DNA from: Actinomycetospora cinnamomea
GTDB lineage: Bacteria; Actinomycetota; Actinomycetes; Mycobacteriales; Pseudonocardiaceae
Assembly: GCF_003096675.1 (NCBI RefSeq)
Contig: NZ_QEKW01000001.1
Coordinates: forward strand, 868,001-932,000
Direction of reading: 5' to 3'
DNA length: 64,000 bases
Position numbers and translations under genes: made by a program. The notes beneath the pieces are model-generated. The model was not told the DNA's origin. It searched no databases and was given only the letters and a program-made list of their open reading frames with translations. Of this stretch, positions 1 through 8,155 are shown in pieces. The first letter of the stretch is position 1; every line of letters begins with the position of its first letter.

Positions 1-68
1 AGAGCCTGCGCGACGAGACCTACGCGCAGTGGAAGAAGGCCGTCACGCGCACCTTCGACTGGGCCTAA
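1..68 (+). CDS. C-terminal end of a probable FGGY glycerol kinase (partial)
   Basis: Only the last 21 codons are in the window, read in the frame that ends at TAA 66-68. The residues include a W-KKAV core followed by an aromatic-rich end, which resembles the C-terminus of glycerol kinase (E. coli GlpK ends with a closely similar W-KKAV stretch). The stop overlaps the stop of the convergent GntR gene by two bases. The call rests on this short tail alone; another FGGY carbohydrate kinase is possible. Confidence 0.4.
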   Translation, partial: SLRDETYAQWKKAVTRTFDWA

Positions 69-778
69 CCGACCTGGCCCGTGGGGGCGCCGCCGCCTCC
101 GCGGGCCTGGTCCGCTGCGTCGGGGTGCCCTGGCTCGCCGGGCGTGAGGCTGTGCCACGTGTGCAGCGCGATCGCGGCCGCGCCGTCCACGTCGCCGCCG
201 GCGCACCGCCGGATGAGCTCGTCGTGGCGTCGGAGGGACTCCTGCGCCTCGGGGGACGCGAAGCGTAGCCGCACCGCGCGCCGCAGCACGGGCGTGAACT
301 GGTCGAGCACGGTCACGACCGCGCGGTTCCCCGCGACGACGACGGGGATCCGGTGGAGCTCGGCGTCGGCCCGGAGCGCGGCGCGGAGGTCGCGGGCCTC
401 GATCGCCGCCGCGAACCGGTCGTTCGCCTCCCGCATCTCGCGCAGGTGCGCCTCCGTGAGGGCCGGCACCGCGTCGCGGACGGCGAGCTGGTGCATCGCG
501 GCGACGACGGCGGCGGCGTCCCGGACGGCCTGCAGGTCGAGAGCGCTGACGCTGGTCGAGCGGCCCGGCTGCGCCACGACGAGTCCTGCCTGCGCGAGCC
601 GCAGGACCGCCTCCCGCACCGGCGTGCGGCTCACACCGAGCCACGCCGCCAGCTCGGCGTCCCTGAGCTGCTCGCCCGGCGCGAACGTGCCGTCGACGAT
701 CGCGTCGCACAGCCGCTCGTAGACGTCGTCGCGCAGCAGCGTGCGGTCGACCGTCGGGCCGTCGGTAGGCACCGGCAC
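65..778 (-). CDS. GntR/FadR-family transcriptional regulator (FCD domain)
   Basis: A DNA-binding repressor of about 237 residues. The N-terminal winged helix (roughly residues 13-80) has the typical GntR pattern: DDVYERLCDAIVDG, then LAAWLGVSRTPVREAVLRL. It is followed by an all-helical FCD ligand-binding domain with candidate metal ligands in ADAELHR, RRHDELI and ALHTWHS. I chose the GTG at 778 because AGGAG lies six bases upstream; a longer reading from 841 would run through the intergenic operator. It is divergent from the alpha/beta hydrolase at 901, and the palindrome between them is its probable binding site. The effector is unknown, but FCD regulators usually sense small organic acids. 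Confidence 0.88.
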   Translation of the reverse strand: MPVPTDGPTVDRTLLRDDVYERLCDAIVDGTFAPGEQLRDAELAAWLGVSRTPVREAVLRLAQAGLVVAQPGRSTSVSALDLQAVRDAAAVVAAMHQLAVRDAVPALTEAHLREMREANDRFAAAIEARDLRAALRADAELHRIPVVVAGNRAVVTVLDQFTPVLRRAVRLRFASPEAQESLRRHDELIRRCAGGDVDGAAAIALHTWHSLTPGEPGHPDAADQARGGGGAPTGQVG

Positions 779-815
779 TGCGTGCTCCTCTCGCCTGTTC
801 CCGCGGTGGACGCCC

Positions 816-844
816 TTGACCCTACACCATGCAGAGTGCAATAT
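816..844 (+). promoter_or_regulatory. Candidate sigma-70-type promoter of the alpha/beta hydrolase gene
   Basis: TTGACC (816-821) and CAATAT (839-844) are separated by 17 bases, about 57 bases upstream of the ATG at 901. The -35 is close to consensus; the -10 keeps the second A and last T. The -10 lies inside the palindrome at 837-850, the expected geometry for repression by the divergent GntR protein. Confidence 0.5.
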
Positions 845-850
845 ATTGCA
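837..850. promoter_or_regulatory. Perfect 14-bp palindrome, probable GntR operator
   Basis: TGCAATATATTGCA is self-complementary across all 14 bases and is strikingly AT-rich for this genome. It sits between the divergent GntR and hydrolase genes and covers the candidate -10 of the hydrolase promoter. FadR-subfamily regulators typically bind short palindromes in this setting; binding here is inferred. Confidence 0.65.
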
Positions 851-900
851 TGCTCCGAACCGGAGCGCATCGGTCGGGCGAGTCGCCCGCGGAGAGAGGG

Positions 901-1632
901 ATGAACATGAGCGACACCGGGAAGCAGACCGTCGTCCTCGTCCACGGCGCCTTCGCCGACTCGTCGAGCTGGAACGACGTCATCGCGCCGCTCACCCGCG
1001 CGGGCCACACCGTGATCGCCGCCGCCAACCCGCTGCGCGGGCTGCAGGGCGACGCCGCCTACGTGCGCAGCGTCCTCGAGAGCATCGACGGCCCGATCGT
1101 CGTCGCCGGGCACTCCTACGGCGGGACCGTCATGACCGTTGCCGCCGAGGGCAACCCGAACGTCACCGCGCTCGTCTATATCGCGAGCTTCCTCCCGGAG
1201 GTCGGCGAGAGCACGGGAGAGCTGGCGAACAAGTTCCCCGGCAACCAGCTCGGCACGGCGTTGAAGGCCGTCCCGTACCCCCTCCCCGACGGCGGGACCG
1301 CGACGGACCTCTACGTCGAGCAGGACCAGTTCAACGAGATCTTCATCGGCGATGTCACGCCCGACGTGGCCGCGCGACTGGCCGTGATCCAGCGCCCGAT
1401 CGCCCAGCACGCCCTCGCCGACCCGGCCACAGCGTCGGCGTGGAGGTCGATCGAGTCGTGGAGCCTGCTCGCCCGGCAGGACCTCGCGGTCCCCGCCGAG
1501 GCCGTGCGCTTCATGTCCGAGCGTGCGGGGGCCCACCTCGTCGAGGTCGACGCGTCCCACGGCGTGACCGTCTCGCAGCCCGGCGCGGTCGCCGACCTCA
1601 TCCTCGAGGCGGCCGACGCGACGGCGCGGTGA
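901..1632 (+). CDS. Alpha/beta hydrolase
   Basis: A soluble 243-residue alpha/beta-fold hydrolase. The start of the fold (TVVLVHGAFADSSSW) supplies the HG oxyanion region, the nucleophile elbow is GHSYGG with the serine in the middle, and the catalytic histidine is probably in DASHGVTVSQP near the C-terminus. The ATG at 901 follows GGAGAGAGGG; a second in-frame ATG lies at 907. Proteins of this type are often annotated as salicylate-esterase-like or chloroperoxidase-like, but the substrate cannot be read from the sequence. It is probably controlled by the divergent GntR repressor. Confidence 0.85.
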   Translation: MNMSDTGKQTVVLVHGAFADSSSWNDVIAPLTRAGHTVIAAANPLRGLQGDAAYVRSVLESIDGPIVVAGHSYGGTVMTVAAEGNPNVTALVYIASFLPEVGESTGELANKFPGNQLGTALKAVPYPLPDGGTATDLYVEQDQFNEIFIGDVTPDVAARLAVIQRPIAQHALADPATASAWRSIESWSLLARQDLAVPAEAVRFMSERAGAHLVEVDASHGVTVSQPGAVADLILEAADATAR

Positions 1633-1645
1633 GCACGGCCCGGCC

Positions 1646-3043
1646 CTAGTCCAGGTCGTCGTGCTGCATGAGGCGCCGGCCCGCCTCGGTCACCGACCCC
1701 GACAGGGAGGGGTAGATCGAGAACGTGTGGGCGAGGTCGTCCACCGTGAGGTTGTTCTGCACGGCCATGGCCAGCGGGAGGATCAGCTCGCTGGCCACGG
1801 GGGCGACGATCACGCCGCCGATGACGACACCGGTCGCCGGCCGACAGAAGATCTTCACGAAGCCCTCGCGGAGCCCCGACATCTTCGCCCGCGGGTTGGT
1901 CCCCAGCGGGAGGATCACCTCGCGGGCGGAGAACTCGCCCGACTCGACCTGCGCATGGCTGATGCCCACCGTGGCGACCTCGGGTCGGGTGAACACCGCC
2001 GACGCCACGGTCTTGAGCCGCAGCGGCGCCACGCCCTCCCCCAGCGCGTGCCACATCGCGATCCGGCCCTGCATCGCCGCGACCGAGGCCAGCGGGAGCA
2101 GCCCGGTGCAGTCGCCGGCCGCGTAGACGCCCGGGACATCGGTGCGCGAGACCCGGTCGACGGTGATGTGGCCGGTCTCGCGCAGCGTGAGCCCGATGTT
2201 CTCGGCGCCGAGCTCGCCCGTGTTGGGCACCGAGCCCACCGTCATCAGCGCGTGCGAGCCCTCGACCTCGCGGCCGTCGGACAGCGTGACGCGCACGCCG
2301 TCGGCGGTGGCCACGACCTTGTCGGCACGGGAGCGGGGCTCGATGGTGACGCCGCGCTCGGTGAAGACCTCCTCCAGCGTCGCGGCCGCGTCCGGGTCCT
2401 CGTGGGGCAGGACGCGGTCGCGGCTGGAGATCAACGTCACGGGCACGCCGAGCTCGGCGTACGCGGAGACGAACTCGGCGCCGGTGACGCCGGAGCCGAC
2501 CACGACGAGGCGTTCGGGCAGCGTGTCGAGGTCGTAGATCTGGCGCCACGTCAGGATGCGCCGGCCGTCGGGCTGCGCGTCGGGCAGCACGCGCGGCGAG
2601 GCGCCGGTGGCGATGAGGGCCACGTCGGCGGTGACCGTCTCGGTGGCCCCGTCGGGGTACGTGATCCGGACGTCGTGGGTGGCGCTGTGGCGGTCGCGTT
2701 CCTCGAAGCAGGCGCGTCCCTGCACGACCCGCACGCCCTCGGCCTGCAGCTTGGACCGCACGTCGGCCGACTGGGCCAGCGCCAGCCCGTGCACGCGGCC
2801 GTTGACCCGCGGCAGGTCGACGCGGGGATCGTCGACGTCGACGCCCATCTCCGCGGTGCGCCGGAACCCGGCGCGCACGCCCGCCGACGCGATGAAGGTC
2901 TTGGAGGGCACGCAGTCGTAGGCCACGCAGTTGCCGCCGAGGCTGTCCTGCTCGACGACGGTGACGTCCGCCCCGTGCTGGGCGGCCACGAGCGCCGCCT
3001 CGTACCCGGCCGGTCCTCCCCCGAGGATGACGATGCGGGTCAT
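1646..3043 (-). CDS. lpdA: NAD(P)H-quinone dehydrogenase / flavoprotein disulfide reductase (LpdA type)
   Basis: A 465-residue two-dinucleotide-binding flavoprotein. It opens with an FAD Rossmann motif (ILGGGPAGYEAA) and has a C-x4-C pair at C39 and C44 (GGNCVAYDCVPSK), a second NAD(P) motif (VVGSGVTGAEF), the FAD-contact segment YAAGDCTGL and a C-terminal interface domain. The sequence most resembles mycobacterial LpdA (Rv3303c), a cytosolic quinone reductase, rather than a true dihydrolipoamide dehydrogenase. The ATG at 3043 is preceded by AGGAGG ten bases upstream. The gene is convergent with the hydrolase. Confidence 0.85.
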   Translation of the reverse strand: MTRIVILGGGPAGYEAALVAAQHGADVTVVEQDSLGGNCVAYDCVPSKTFIASAGVRAGFRRTAEMGVDVDDPRVDLPRVNGRVHGLALAQSADVRSKLQAEGVRVVQGRACFEERDRHSATHDVRITYPDGATETVTADVALIATGASPRVLPDAQPDGRRILTWRQIYDLDTLPERLVVVGSGVTGAEFVSAYAELGVPVTLISSRDRVLPHEDPDAAATLEEVFTERGVTIEPRSRADKVVATADGVRVTLSDGREVEGSHALMTVGSVPNTGELGAENIGLTLRETGHITVDRVSRTDVPGVYAAGDCTGLLPLASVAAMQGRIAMWHALGEGVAPLRLKTVASAVFTRPEVATVGISHAQVESGEFSAREVILPLGTNPRAKMSGLREGFVKIFCRPATGVVIGGVIVAPVASELILPLAMAVQNNLTVDDLAHTFSIYPSLSGSVTEAGRRLMQHDDLD

Positions 3044-3175
3044 GGTGGTGGTTCCCTCCTGTTCGTCACCCTCCATCGTCCACCACGGGGATGACGCACG
3101 CGCACCGATCGTGTTCCACGGTCCCGCGGACCGGGTCCGGGCCCACGCCTACCCGAACTGGCTACCCTGTCCGCC

Positions 3176-3646
3176 GTGCCGCTCTACGCCGCGTACGGAT
3201 CCAACATGGACCCCGCGCAGATGATGCAACGGGCGCCCCACTCGCCGATGGCGGGGACGGGCTGGCTCGAGGGGTGGCGTCTGACCTTCGGCGGTGAGGA
3301 CTACGGCCTCGAGGGCGCCCTGTCCACCGTCGTGGAGGACCCCGAGTCGCGGGTGTTCGTCGTGCTCTACGACGTCAGCCCGCTCGACGTCGACCAGCTC
3401 GACCGCTGGGAGGGCGGCGAGCTCGGCATGCACAAGAAGCTGCGCCTGCGCATCCAGACCATGGACGGGCCGCAGCTCGCGTGGGTGTACGTGCTCGACG
3501 CCTACGAGGGCGGGCTGCCGTCCGCGCGCTACATCGGCGTGCTCTCCGACGCCGCCGAGGCCGCGGGCGCTCCCGACGACTACGTCCGCGCGCTGCGCGA
3601 GCGCCCCTGCCGCTCCGTGGGACCGGGGCCCAGCTCCGACCTGTAG
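3176..3646 (+). CDS. Gamma-glutamylcyclotransferase-like (AIG2/GGCT fold) protein
   Basis: A 156-residue soluble protein. The N-terminal LYAAYGSNM is the substrate-binding loop typical of the GGCT fold, and LDRWEGGE carries the acidic residue expected in the catalytic position. Members convert gamma-glutamyl peptides to 5-oxoproline, but many bacterial homologues have unknown substrates. The start is GTG 3176; no strong ribosome binding site is visible. It is divergent from lpdA and convergent with tex, from which a large hairpin separates it. Confidence 0.7.
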   Translation: MPLYAAYGSNMDPAQMMQRAPHSPMAGTGWLEGWRLTFGGEDYGLEGALSTVVEDPESRVFVVLYDVSPLDVDQLDRWEGGELGMHKKLRLRIQTMDGPQLAWVYVLDAYEGGLPSARYIGVLSDAAEAAGAPDDYVRALRERPCRSVGPGPSSDL

Positions 3647-3652
3647 GGCGGT

Positions 3653-3700
3653 GACCTCGTGACGGAGTCCGCGCCGAGCGCGGGATCCGTCACCGAGGTC
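3653..3700. terminator. Hairpin between convergent genes
   Basis: An imperfect inverted repeat: GACCTCG at 3653-3659 pairs with CGAGGTC at 3694-3700, and the inner arms TGACGGA and TCCGTCA extend the stem. It lies between the stop of the cyclotransferase-like gene and the stop of tex. There is no U-tract on either strand, as is usual in actinobacteria. It probably terminates both transcripts. Confidence 0.6.
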
Positions 3701-3704
3701 CGCG

Positions 3705-6605
3705 TCAGCCGCTGTACCCGGCCCGGCGCAGGGCGTCGGCCATCGCGCCGTTGGTGGGAGCCGGACGACGGTCACGCCCGCCCCGCTGGTCGCGGCCGCC
3801 CTGGCCGCCGCGCTGACCACCCTGACCGCGACCGCCCTGGCCACCCTGGCCACCCTGGCCGCCACCGCGCTGCCCGGGACCGCCCTGCTGACGGCCCTGA
3901 CCACCGCGCGGGCCGCCCTGGCCCCTGCCCCCGCGCTCGCCGCGCTCGCGTCCGGTCCGCTCGCCCGGGGCCTGCCCACCCTGCTCCGTGCCACCCTGCT
4001 GCGGGCGACTCTGCTCCGGGCCACCCTGCTCCGTGCCACCCTGCTGCGGGCGGCTCTGCTCCGGGCCGCCCTGCTCCGGGCCACCCGCGGCCGCCGCCGG
4101 CCGGGTCTCCGGACGGCCGCCGCCCCGACCGCGTCCGCCACGACCCCGGCCACCCCGGCGCTCGCCGCCACCCCCGGTGGGTGCCGCGTCACCCGCGGCC
4201 GGCGCGCCCTCGGCGGGCGTCTCGGCTGCTCGGCCGCCGCGCCCGCGACCACCTCGACCCCGACCACCTCGACCGCCGCCCGGGCGCCCGCCGCCGGCCT
4301 CGGCCGGCTCCTCCTCGTCGATCCGCAGCGTCAGCGAGATGCGCTTGCGCTCGACGTCCACGTCGAGCACACGGACACGCACGACGTCGCCGGGGCCGAC
4401 CACCGAGCGGGGGTCGGACACGAAGTCCTTGGACATCGCCGAGATGTGCACGAGGCCGTCCTGGTGCACCCCGACGTCGACGAACGCGCCGAAGGCGGCG
4501 ACGTTGGTGACCTGGCCCTCGAGGACCATGCCCGGCGTCAGGTCGGTGATCTGTTCGACGCCCTCCGCGAACTCGGCGGTGGTGAACTCGGGGCGCGGGT
4601 CGCGGCCCGGCTTGTCGAGCTCGTGGATGATGTCGATCACCGTGGGGCGCCCGACGCGCTCGTCGGTGAAGGCGTCCGGGTCGAGCCTCTCCAGCAACGG
4701 GGTGTTGCCGACGAGCCCTTCCACGTCGGTGCCGGTCGCCTCGACGATGCGGTGCACCACGGGGTACGACTCGGGGTGCACCGCCGAGCGGTCGAGCGGG
4801 TCGGCCGCGTCGGGGATGCGCAGGAAGCCCGCGCTCTGCTCGAACGCCTTGGCGCCGAGGCGGGGCACGTCGCGCAGCGCCGTGCGCGACGCGAACGGGC
4901 CGTGCTCGTCGCGGTAGCCGACGATGGTGGTGGCGAGCCCCGAGCTGATGCCCGACACCCGGCGCAGCAGCGGCGCCGAGGCGGTGTTCACGTCGACGCC
5001 GACCGCGTTCACGCAGTCCTCGACGACGGCATCGAGGGAGCGGGACAGGGCGGTGCCGGCGATGTCGTGCTGGTACTGACCGACGCCGATCGACTTCGGG
5101 TCGATCTTCACGAGCTCGGCCAGCGGGTCCTGCAGGCGCCGGGCGATCGACACCGCGCCGCGCAGCGACACGTCGAGGTCGGGCAGCTCGGCCGAGGCCT
5201 GCTCCGACGCGGAGTACACCGACGCGCCCGCCTCCGAGACCACCGCCGCGGTGAGCCCGAGCTCGGGCTCCCGGGCGATGAGGTCGCGGACCAGGGCGTG
5301 GGTCTCCCGCGAGGCCGTGCCGTTGCCGATGGCGACCAGCTCGACGCCGTGCTCGCGCGCCAGCTCGCCGAGCCGGGTGCGCGAGGCCTCCCACTGCCGG
5401 CGCGGGACGTGCGGGTGGATCGTGTCGGTGGCGACGACCTTGCCGGTGCCGTCGACCACGGCCACCTTCACCCCGGTGCGCAGGCCCGGGTCCAGACCCA
5501 TGGTGGGGCGGGCGCCGGCCGGGGCGGCGAGCAGGAGGTCGCGCAGGTTGCCGGCGAACACCAGGACCGCGCCCTCCTCGGCGACCTCGCGCAGCCGCAC
5601 CCGCAGGTCGACCACCAGGCGCGACAGGATGCGCGTGCGCCACGCCCAGCGCACGGCCTCGGTGAGCCAGCGGTCGGCGGGACGCCCGCGGTCGGCGACG
5701 CCCACGGCGGCGGCGATGCGCGCGAGGTAGACCTCGCCGATCGCGGACTCGTCGTCGTCGGCGGCCAGCGGGTCGAGCGTGAGGGCCAGGACCTCCTCGG
5801 CCTCCCCGCGCAGCACCGCGAGGATGCGGTGCGAGGGCAGGCGCGTGAACTTCTCGTCGAACGCCGCGTAGTCGGAGAACTTGGCCGCCGCGGTGTCACC
5901 CTCGCCCCCGCGCCCCTCCCGGTAGGTGGCGGTGAGCCGGCCACGGCGCCACATCTGCTCGCGCAGGTCCTCGATGAGGTCGGCGTCCTCGGCCCAGCGC
6001 TCGACGAGGATCGCGCGGGCGCCCTCGAGGGCGGCGTCGCGGTCGGGCACGCCGCGGTCCGGGTCGACGTAGGCGCCCGCCGCGGTGCGCGGGATGTGGG
6101 TGGGGTCGCTCAGCAGGGCGTCGGCCAGCGGCTCGAGCCCGGCCTCGCGGGCGATCGCCGCCTTGGTGCGCCGCTTGGGCTTGAACGGCAGGTAGACGTC
6201 CTCGAGCCGGCTCTTGGTCTCCGCGCCGAGGATCCGGGCCTCGAGGGCCTCGTCGAGCTTGCCCTGGGCGCGCACCGACTCGAGCACCGCGGCCCGGCGC
6301 TCCTCGAGCTCGCGCAGATAGGTCAGGCGCTCCTCGAGCGTGCGCAGCTGCGCGTCGTCGAGCCCGCCCGTGGCCTCCTTGCGGTAGCGGGCGACGAACG
6401 GGACCGTCGCGCCGCCGTCGAGCAGCTCGACCGCCGCGCGCACCCGGGCCTCGCCCACGGCGAGCTCGTCGGCGATGCGGCGCGTGACCGGCGGCAGGAC
6501 GTCCCGCTCGGCGTGCTCCGTTCGCTCGGGGGCGTCCGGGACGCCGTCGGGGCCGGGCGCGGGCACGTCGGTGGCGGTCGCCGTCGCATCGCTCACGGGG
6601 GCCAT
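3705..6605 (-). CDS. tex: Tex-family transcription accessory / RNA-binding protein with an extended disordered tail
   Basis: A 966-residue protein. The first 765 or so residues are a standard Tex: N-terminal helical HTH region, a YqgF-like RNase-H fold (GLDPGLRTGVKVAVVDGTG), helix-hairpin-helix segments (NAVGVDVNTAS onward) and an S1 RNA-binding domain (GMVLEGQVTNVAAFGAFVDVG). Tex proteins bind nucleic acid and associate with transcription. The remaining 200 residues are low complexity: GGRGRGGRGRGG runs and a 15-residue repeat with PEQSRPQQGG, absent from ordinary Tex proteins of about 770-790 residues. The ATG at 6605 gives the expected N-terminus. Confidence 0.92.
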   Translation of the reverse strand: MAPVSDATATATDVPAPGPDGVPDAPERTEHAERDVLPPVTRRIADELAVGEARVRAAVELLDGGATVPFVARYRKEATGGLDDAQLRTLEERLTYLRELEERRAAVLESVRAQGKLDEALEARILGAETKSRLEDVYLPFKPKRRTKAAIAREAGLEPLADALLSDPTHIPRTAAGAYVDPDRGVPDRDAALEGARAILVERWAEDADLIEDLREQMWRRGRLTATYREGRGGEGDTAAAKFSDYAAFDEKFTRLPSHRILAVLRGEAEEVLALTLDPLAADDDESAIGEVYLARIAAAVGVADRGRPADRWLTEAVRWAWRTRILSRLVVDLRVRLREVAEEGAVLVFAGNLRDLLLAAPAGARPTMGLDPGLRTGVKVAVVDGTGKVVATDTIHPHVPRRQWEASRTRLGELAREHGVELVAIGNGTASRETHALVRDLIAREPELGLTAAVVSEAGASVYSASEQASAELPDLDVSLRGAVSIARRLQDPLAELVKIDPKSIGVGQYQHDIAGTALSRSLDAVVEDCVNAVGVDVNTASAPLLRRVSGISSGLATTIVGYRDEHGPFASRTALRDVPRLGAKAFEQSAGFLRIPDAADPLDRSAVHPESYPVVHRIVEATGTDVEGLVGNTPLLERLDPDAFTDERVGRPTVIDIIHELDKPGRDPRPEFTTAEFAEGVEQITDLTPGMVLEGQVTNVAAFGAFVDVGVHQDGLVHISAMSKDFVSDPRSVVGPGDVVRVRVLDVDVERKRISLTLRIDEEEPAEAGGGRPGGGRGGRGRGGRGRGGRAAETPAEGAPAAGDAAPTGGGGERRGGRGRGGRGRGGGRPETRPAAAAGGPEQGGPEQSRPQQGGTEQGGPEQSRPQQGGTEQGGQAPGERTGRERGERGGRGQGGPRGGQGRQQGGPGQRGGGQGGQGGQGGRGQGGQRGGQGGRDQRGGRDRRPAPTNGAMADALRRAGYSG
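3976..4080 (-). repeat. 45-bp tandem repeat in the tex tail
   Basis: Two 45-bp units (3976-4020 and 4021-4065) differ by one base and are followed by a 15-bp partial unit (4066-4080). Each unit encodes a 15-residue Gly/Pro/Glu/Gln-rich block. The unit is a whole number of codons, so changes in copy number would keep tex in frame. Confidence 0.85.
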
Positions 6606-6647
6606 CGTGCCCGACAGGACCGACGGCGTGCGACGAGGATCAGCCCG

Positions 6648-7868
6648 TCAACCCGCCAGGGCGGCCAGGGCGGCGTGGACGAGGGTCCGCACGCCGATCG
6701 GGAGGGCCCGCTCGTCGAGGTCGAAGGTGGGCTGGTGGATGTCGGACATCTCGCCCACGCCCGACCACACGCCGAGGCGGCCCATGGCGCCGGGCACGTG
6801 CTCGAGGTACCAGCCGAAGTCCTCGCCGCCGCTGGACTGCTCGGTGCCCACCGCCGCGCCGGGGCCCGCGGCACGCTCGGCGGCCAGGGCGAGCAGGTCG
6901 GACGACACCGCGTCGTTCACCACCGGCGGGACGCCGCGGCGGTGCTCGAGCACGTACCCGACGCCGGTGGGTGCGAGCAGGGCGGTGACGAGCGAGCGCA
7001 CCAGCGGCTCGAGCTCGTTCCAGGTCGCGTGCTGGGCGGTGCGCAGGGTGCCGGCGAGGACGCCCTGCTGGGGCACCGCGTTGGCCGCGTTGCCGGCCTG
7101 CACCGTGCCCCACACCAGCACCGTGCCCGAGCGCGGGTCGACGCGGCGGCCCAGCAGGTCGGGCAGCCCGGTGATCACGGTGCCCAGCGCGTGCACGAGG
7201 TCGGCGGTGAGGTGGGGGCGCGAGGTGTGCCCGCCCGGCGAGGTGAGGCGCAGCTCGAGCATGTCGCACGCGGACGTGATCGCGCCGGTGCGCGTGCCGA
7301 CCTGGCCGACCTCGAGACGTGGGTCGCAGTGCAGGGCGAAGATGCGGTCGACGCCGTCGAGGCCGTCCGCGCCGATGACGTCGAGCGCGCCACCGGGCTG
7401 GACCTCCTCGGCGGGCTGGAAGATCAGGCGCACCCGCCCCGGCAGCTCCGGCGCCGACGCCATCGTCAGGCCGGCGCCGAGGAGCATCGCGGTGTGCGCG
7501 TCGTGGCCGCACATGTGCGCGACACCGGGCACCCGCGAGGCGTACGGGGCGTCGGTCTGCTCGGTGAGCGGCAGCGCGTCCATGTCGGCGCGCAACGCGA
7601 CGGTGCGGGGCCCCTCGCCGACGTCGCAGACGAGGCCGGTGCCGGGGAGGAGCCGGGGCCGCAGCCCGGCGGCGGCGAGCGTCTCGGCGCAGCGTCGCGT
7701 CGTCTCGTGCTCGTGGCGCGCCAGCTCCGGGCGCGCGTGGATCGCGCGGCGCCAGGCGACCAGGTCGCCGGTGTGGTCGGCGAGCCAGCGGTCGATCCAC
7801 TCCGGGCCCTGGCCGGCGCCGAGGTCGGCCACGGGGGCCGACGCGGGGCGGGGCTCCGCCAGAGTCAT
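6648..7868 (-). CDS. M20-family amidohydrolase (AmiA-like)
   Basis: A 406-residue cytosolic metallopeptidase of the M20D amidohydrolase group. The dinuclear metal site is visible in HMCGHDAHTAML and in the AEEVQPGGA segment; the lid domain follows, and the C-terminal SSGGEDFGWYLEHVPG carries the last metal-ligand region. Such enzymes cleave N-acyl amino acids or related amides. The ATG at 7868 has AGGAGGTG six bases upstream. Its position between lpdA and purine nucleoside phosphorylase matches amiA1 in mycobacteria. Substrate unknown. Confidence 0.88.
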   Translation of the reverse strand: MTLAEPRPASAPVADLGAGQGPEWIDRWLADHTGDLVAWRRAIHARPELARHEHETTRRCAETLAAAGLRPRLLPGTGLVCDVGEGPRTVALRADMDALPLTEQTDAPYASRVPGVAHMCGHDAHTAMLLGAGLTMASAPELPGRVRLIFQPAEEVQPGGALDVIGADGLDGVDRIFALHCDPRLEVGQVGTRTGAITSACDMLELRLTSPGGHTSRPHLTADLVHALGTVITGLPDLLGRRVDPRSGTVLVWGTVQAGNAANAVPQQGVLAGTLRTAQHATWNELEPLVRSLVTALLAPTGVGYVLEHRRGVPPVVNDAVSSDLLALAAERAAGPGAAVGTEQSSGGEDFGWYLEHVPGAMGRLGVWSGVGEMSDIHQPTFDLDERALPIGVRTLVHAALAALAG

Positions 7869-8155
7869 CGAACACACCTCCTGTGCCGGGCCCGTCGCGG
7901 GTCCGACTGTCCGGCCCAGCATGCCTGCGCCGGACGGCGGTTGCGGGCGATCCGCGGACCCTCGCGCCGAGGGGTCGCGACCACGCTGTGTGCGGCACAC
8001 CACCCGGACGACCGGACCGCCGAACGGGCGATCGGCGCAGGTCACCGGCACGACTCACCGCTACTCGGCAGTCGCCCCCCGTCCGTCGCAGGGCCTGGAT
8101 CCGGGGGTACCCCGGGGGCGGTCCGCTCAACGGTCGACGTTGCCATGATGGTCGG

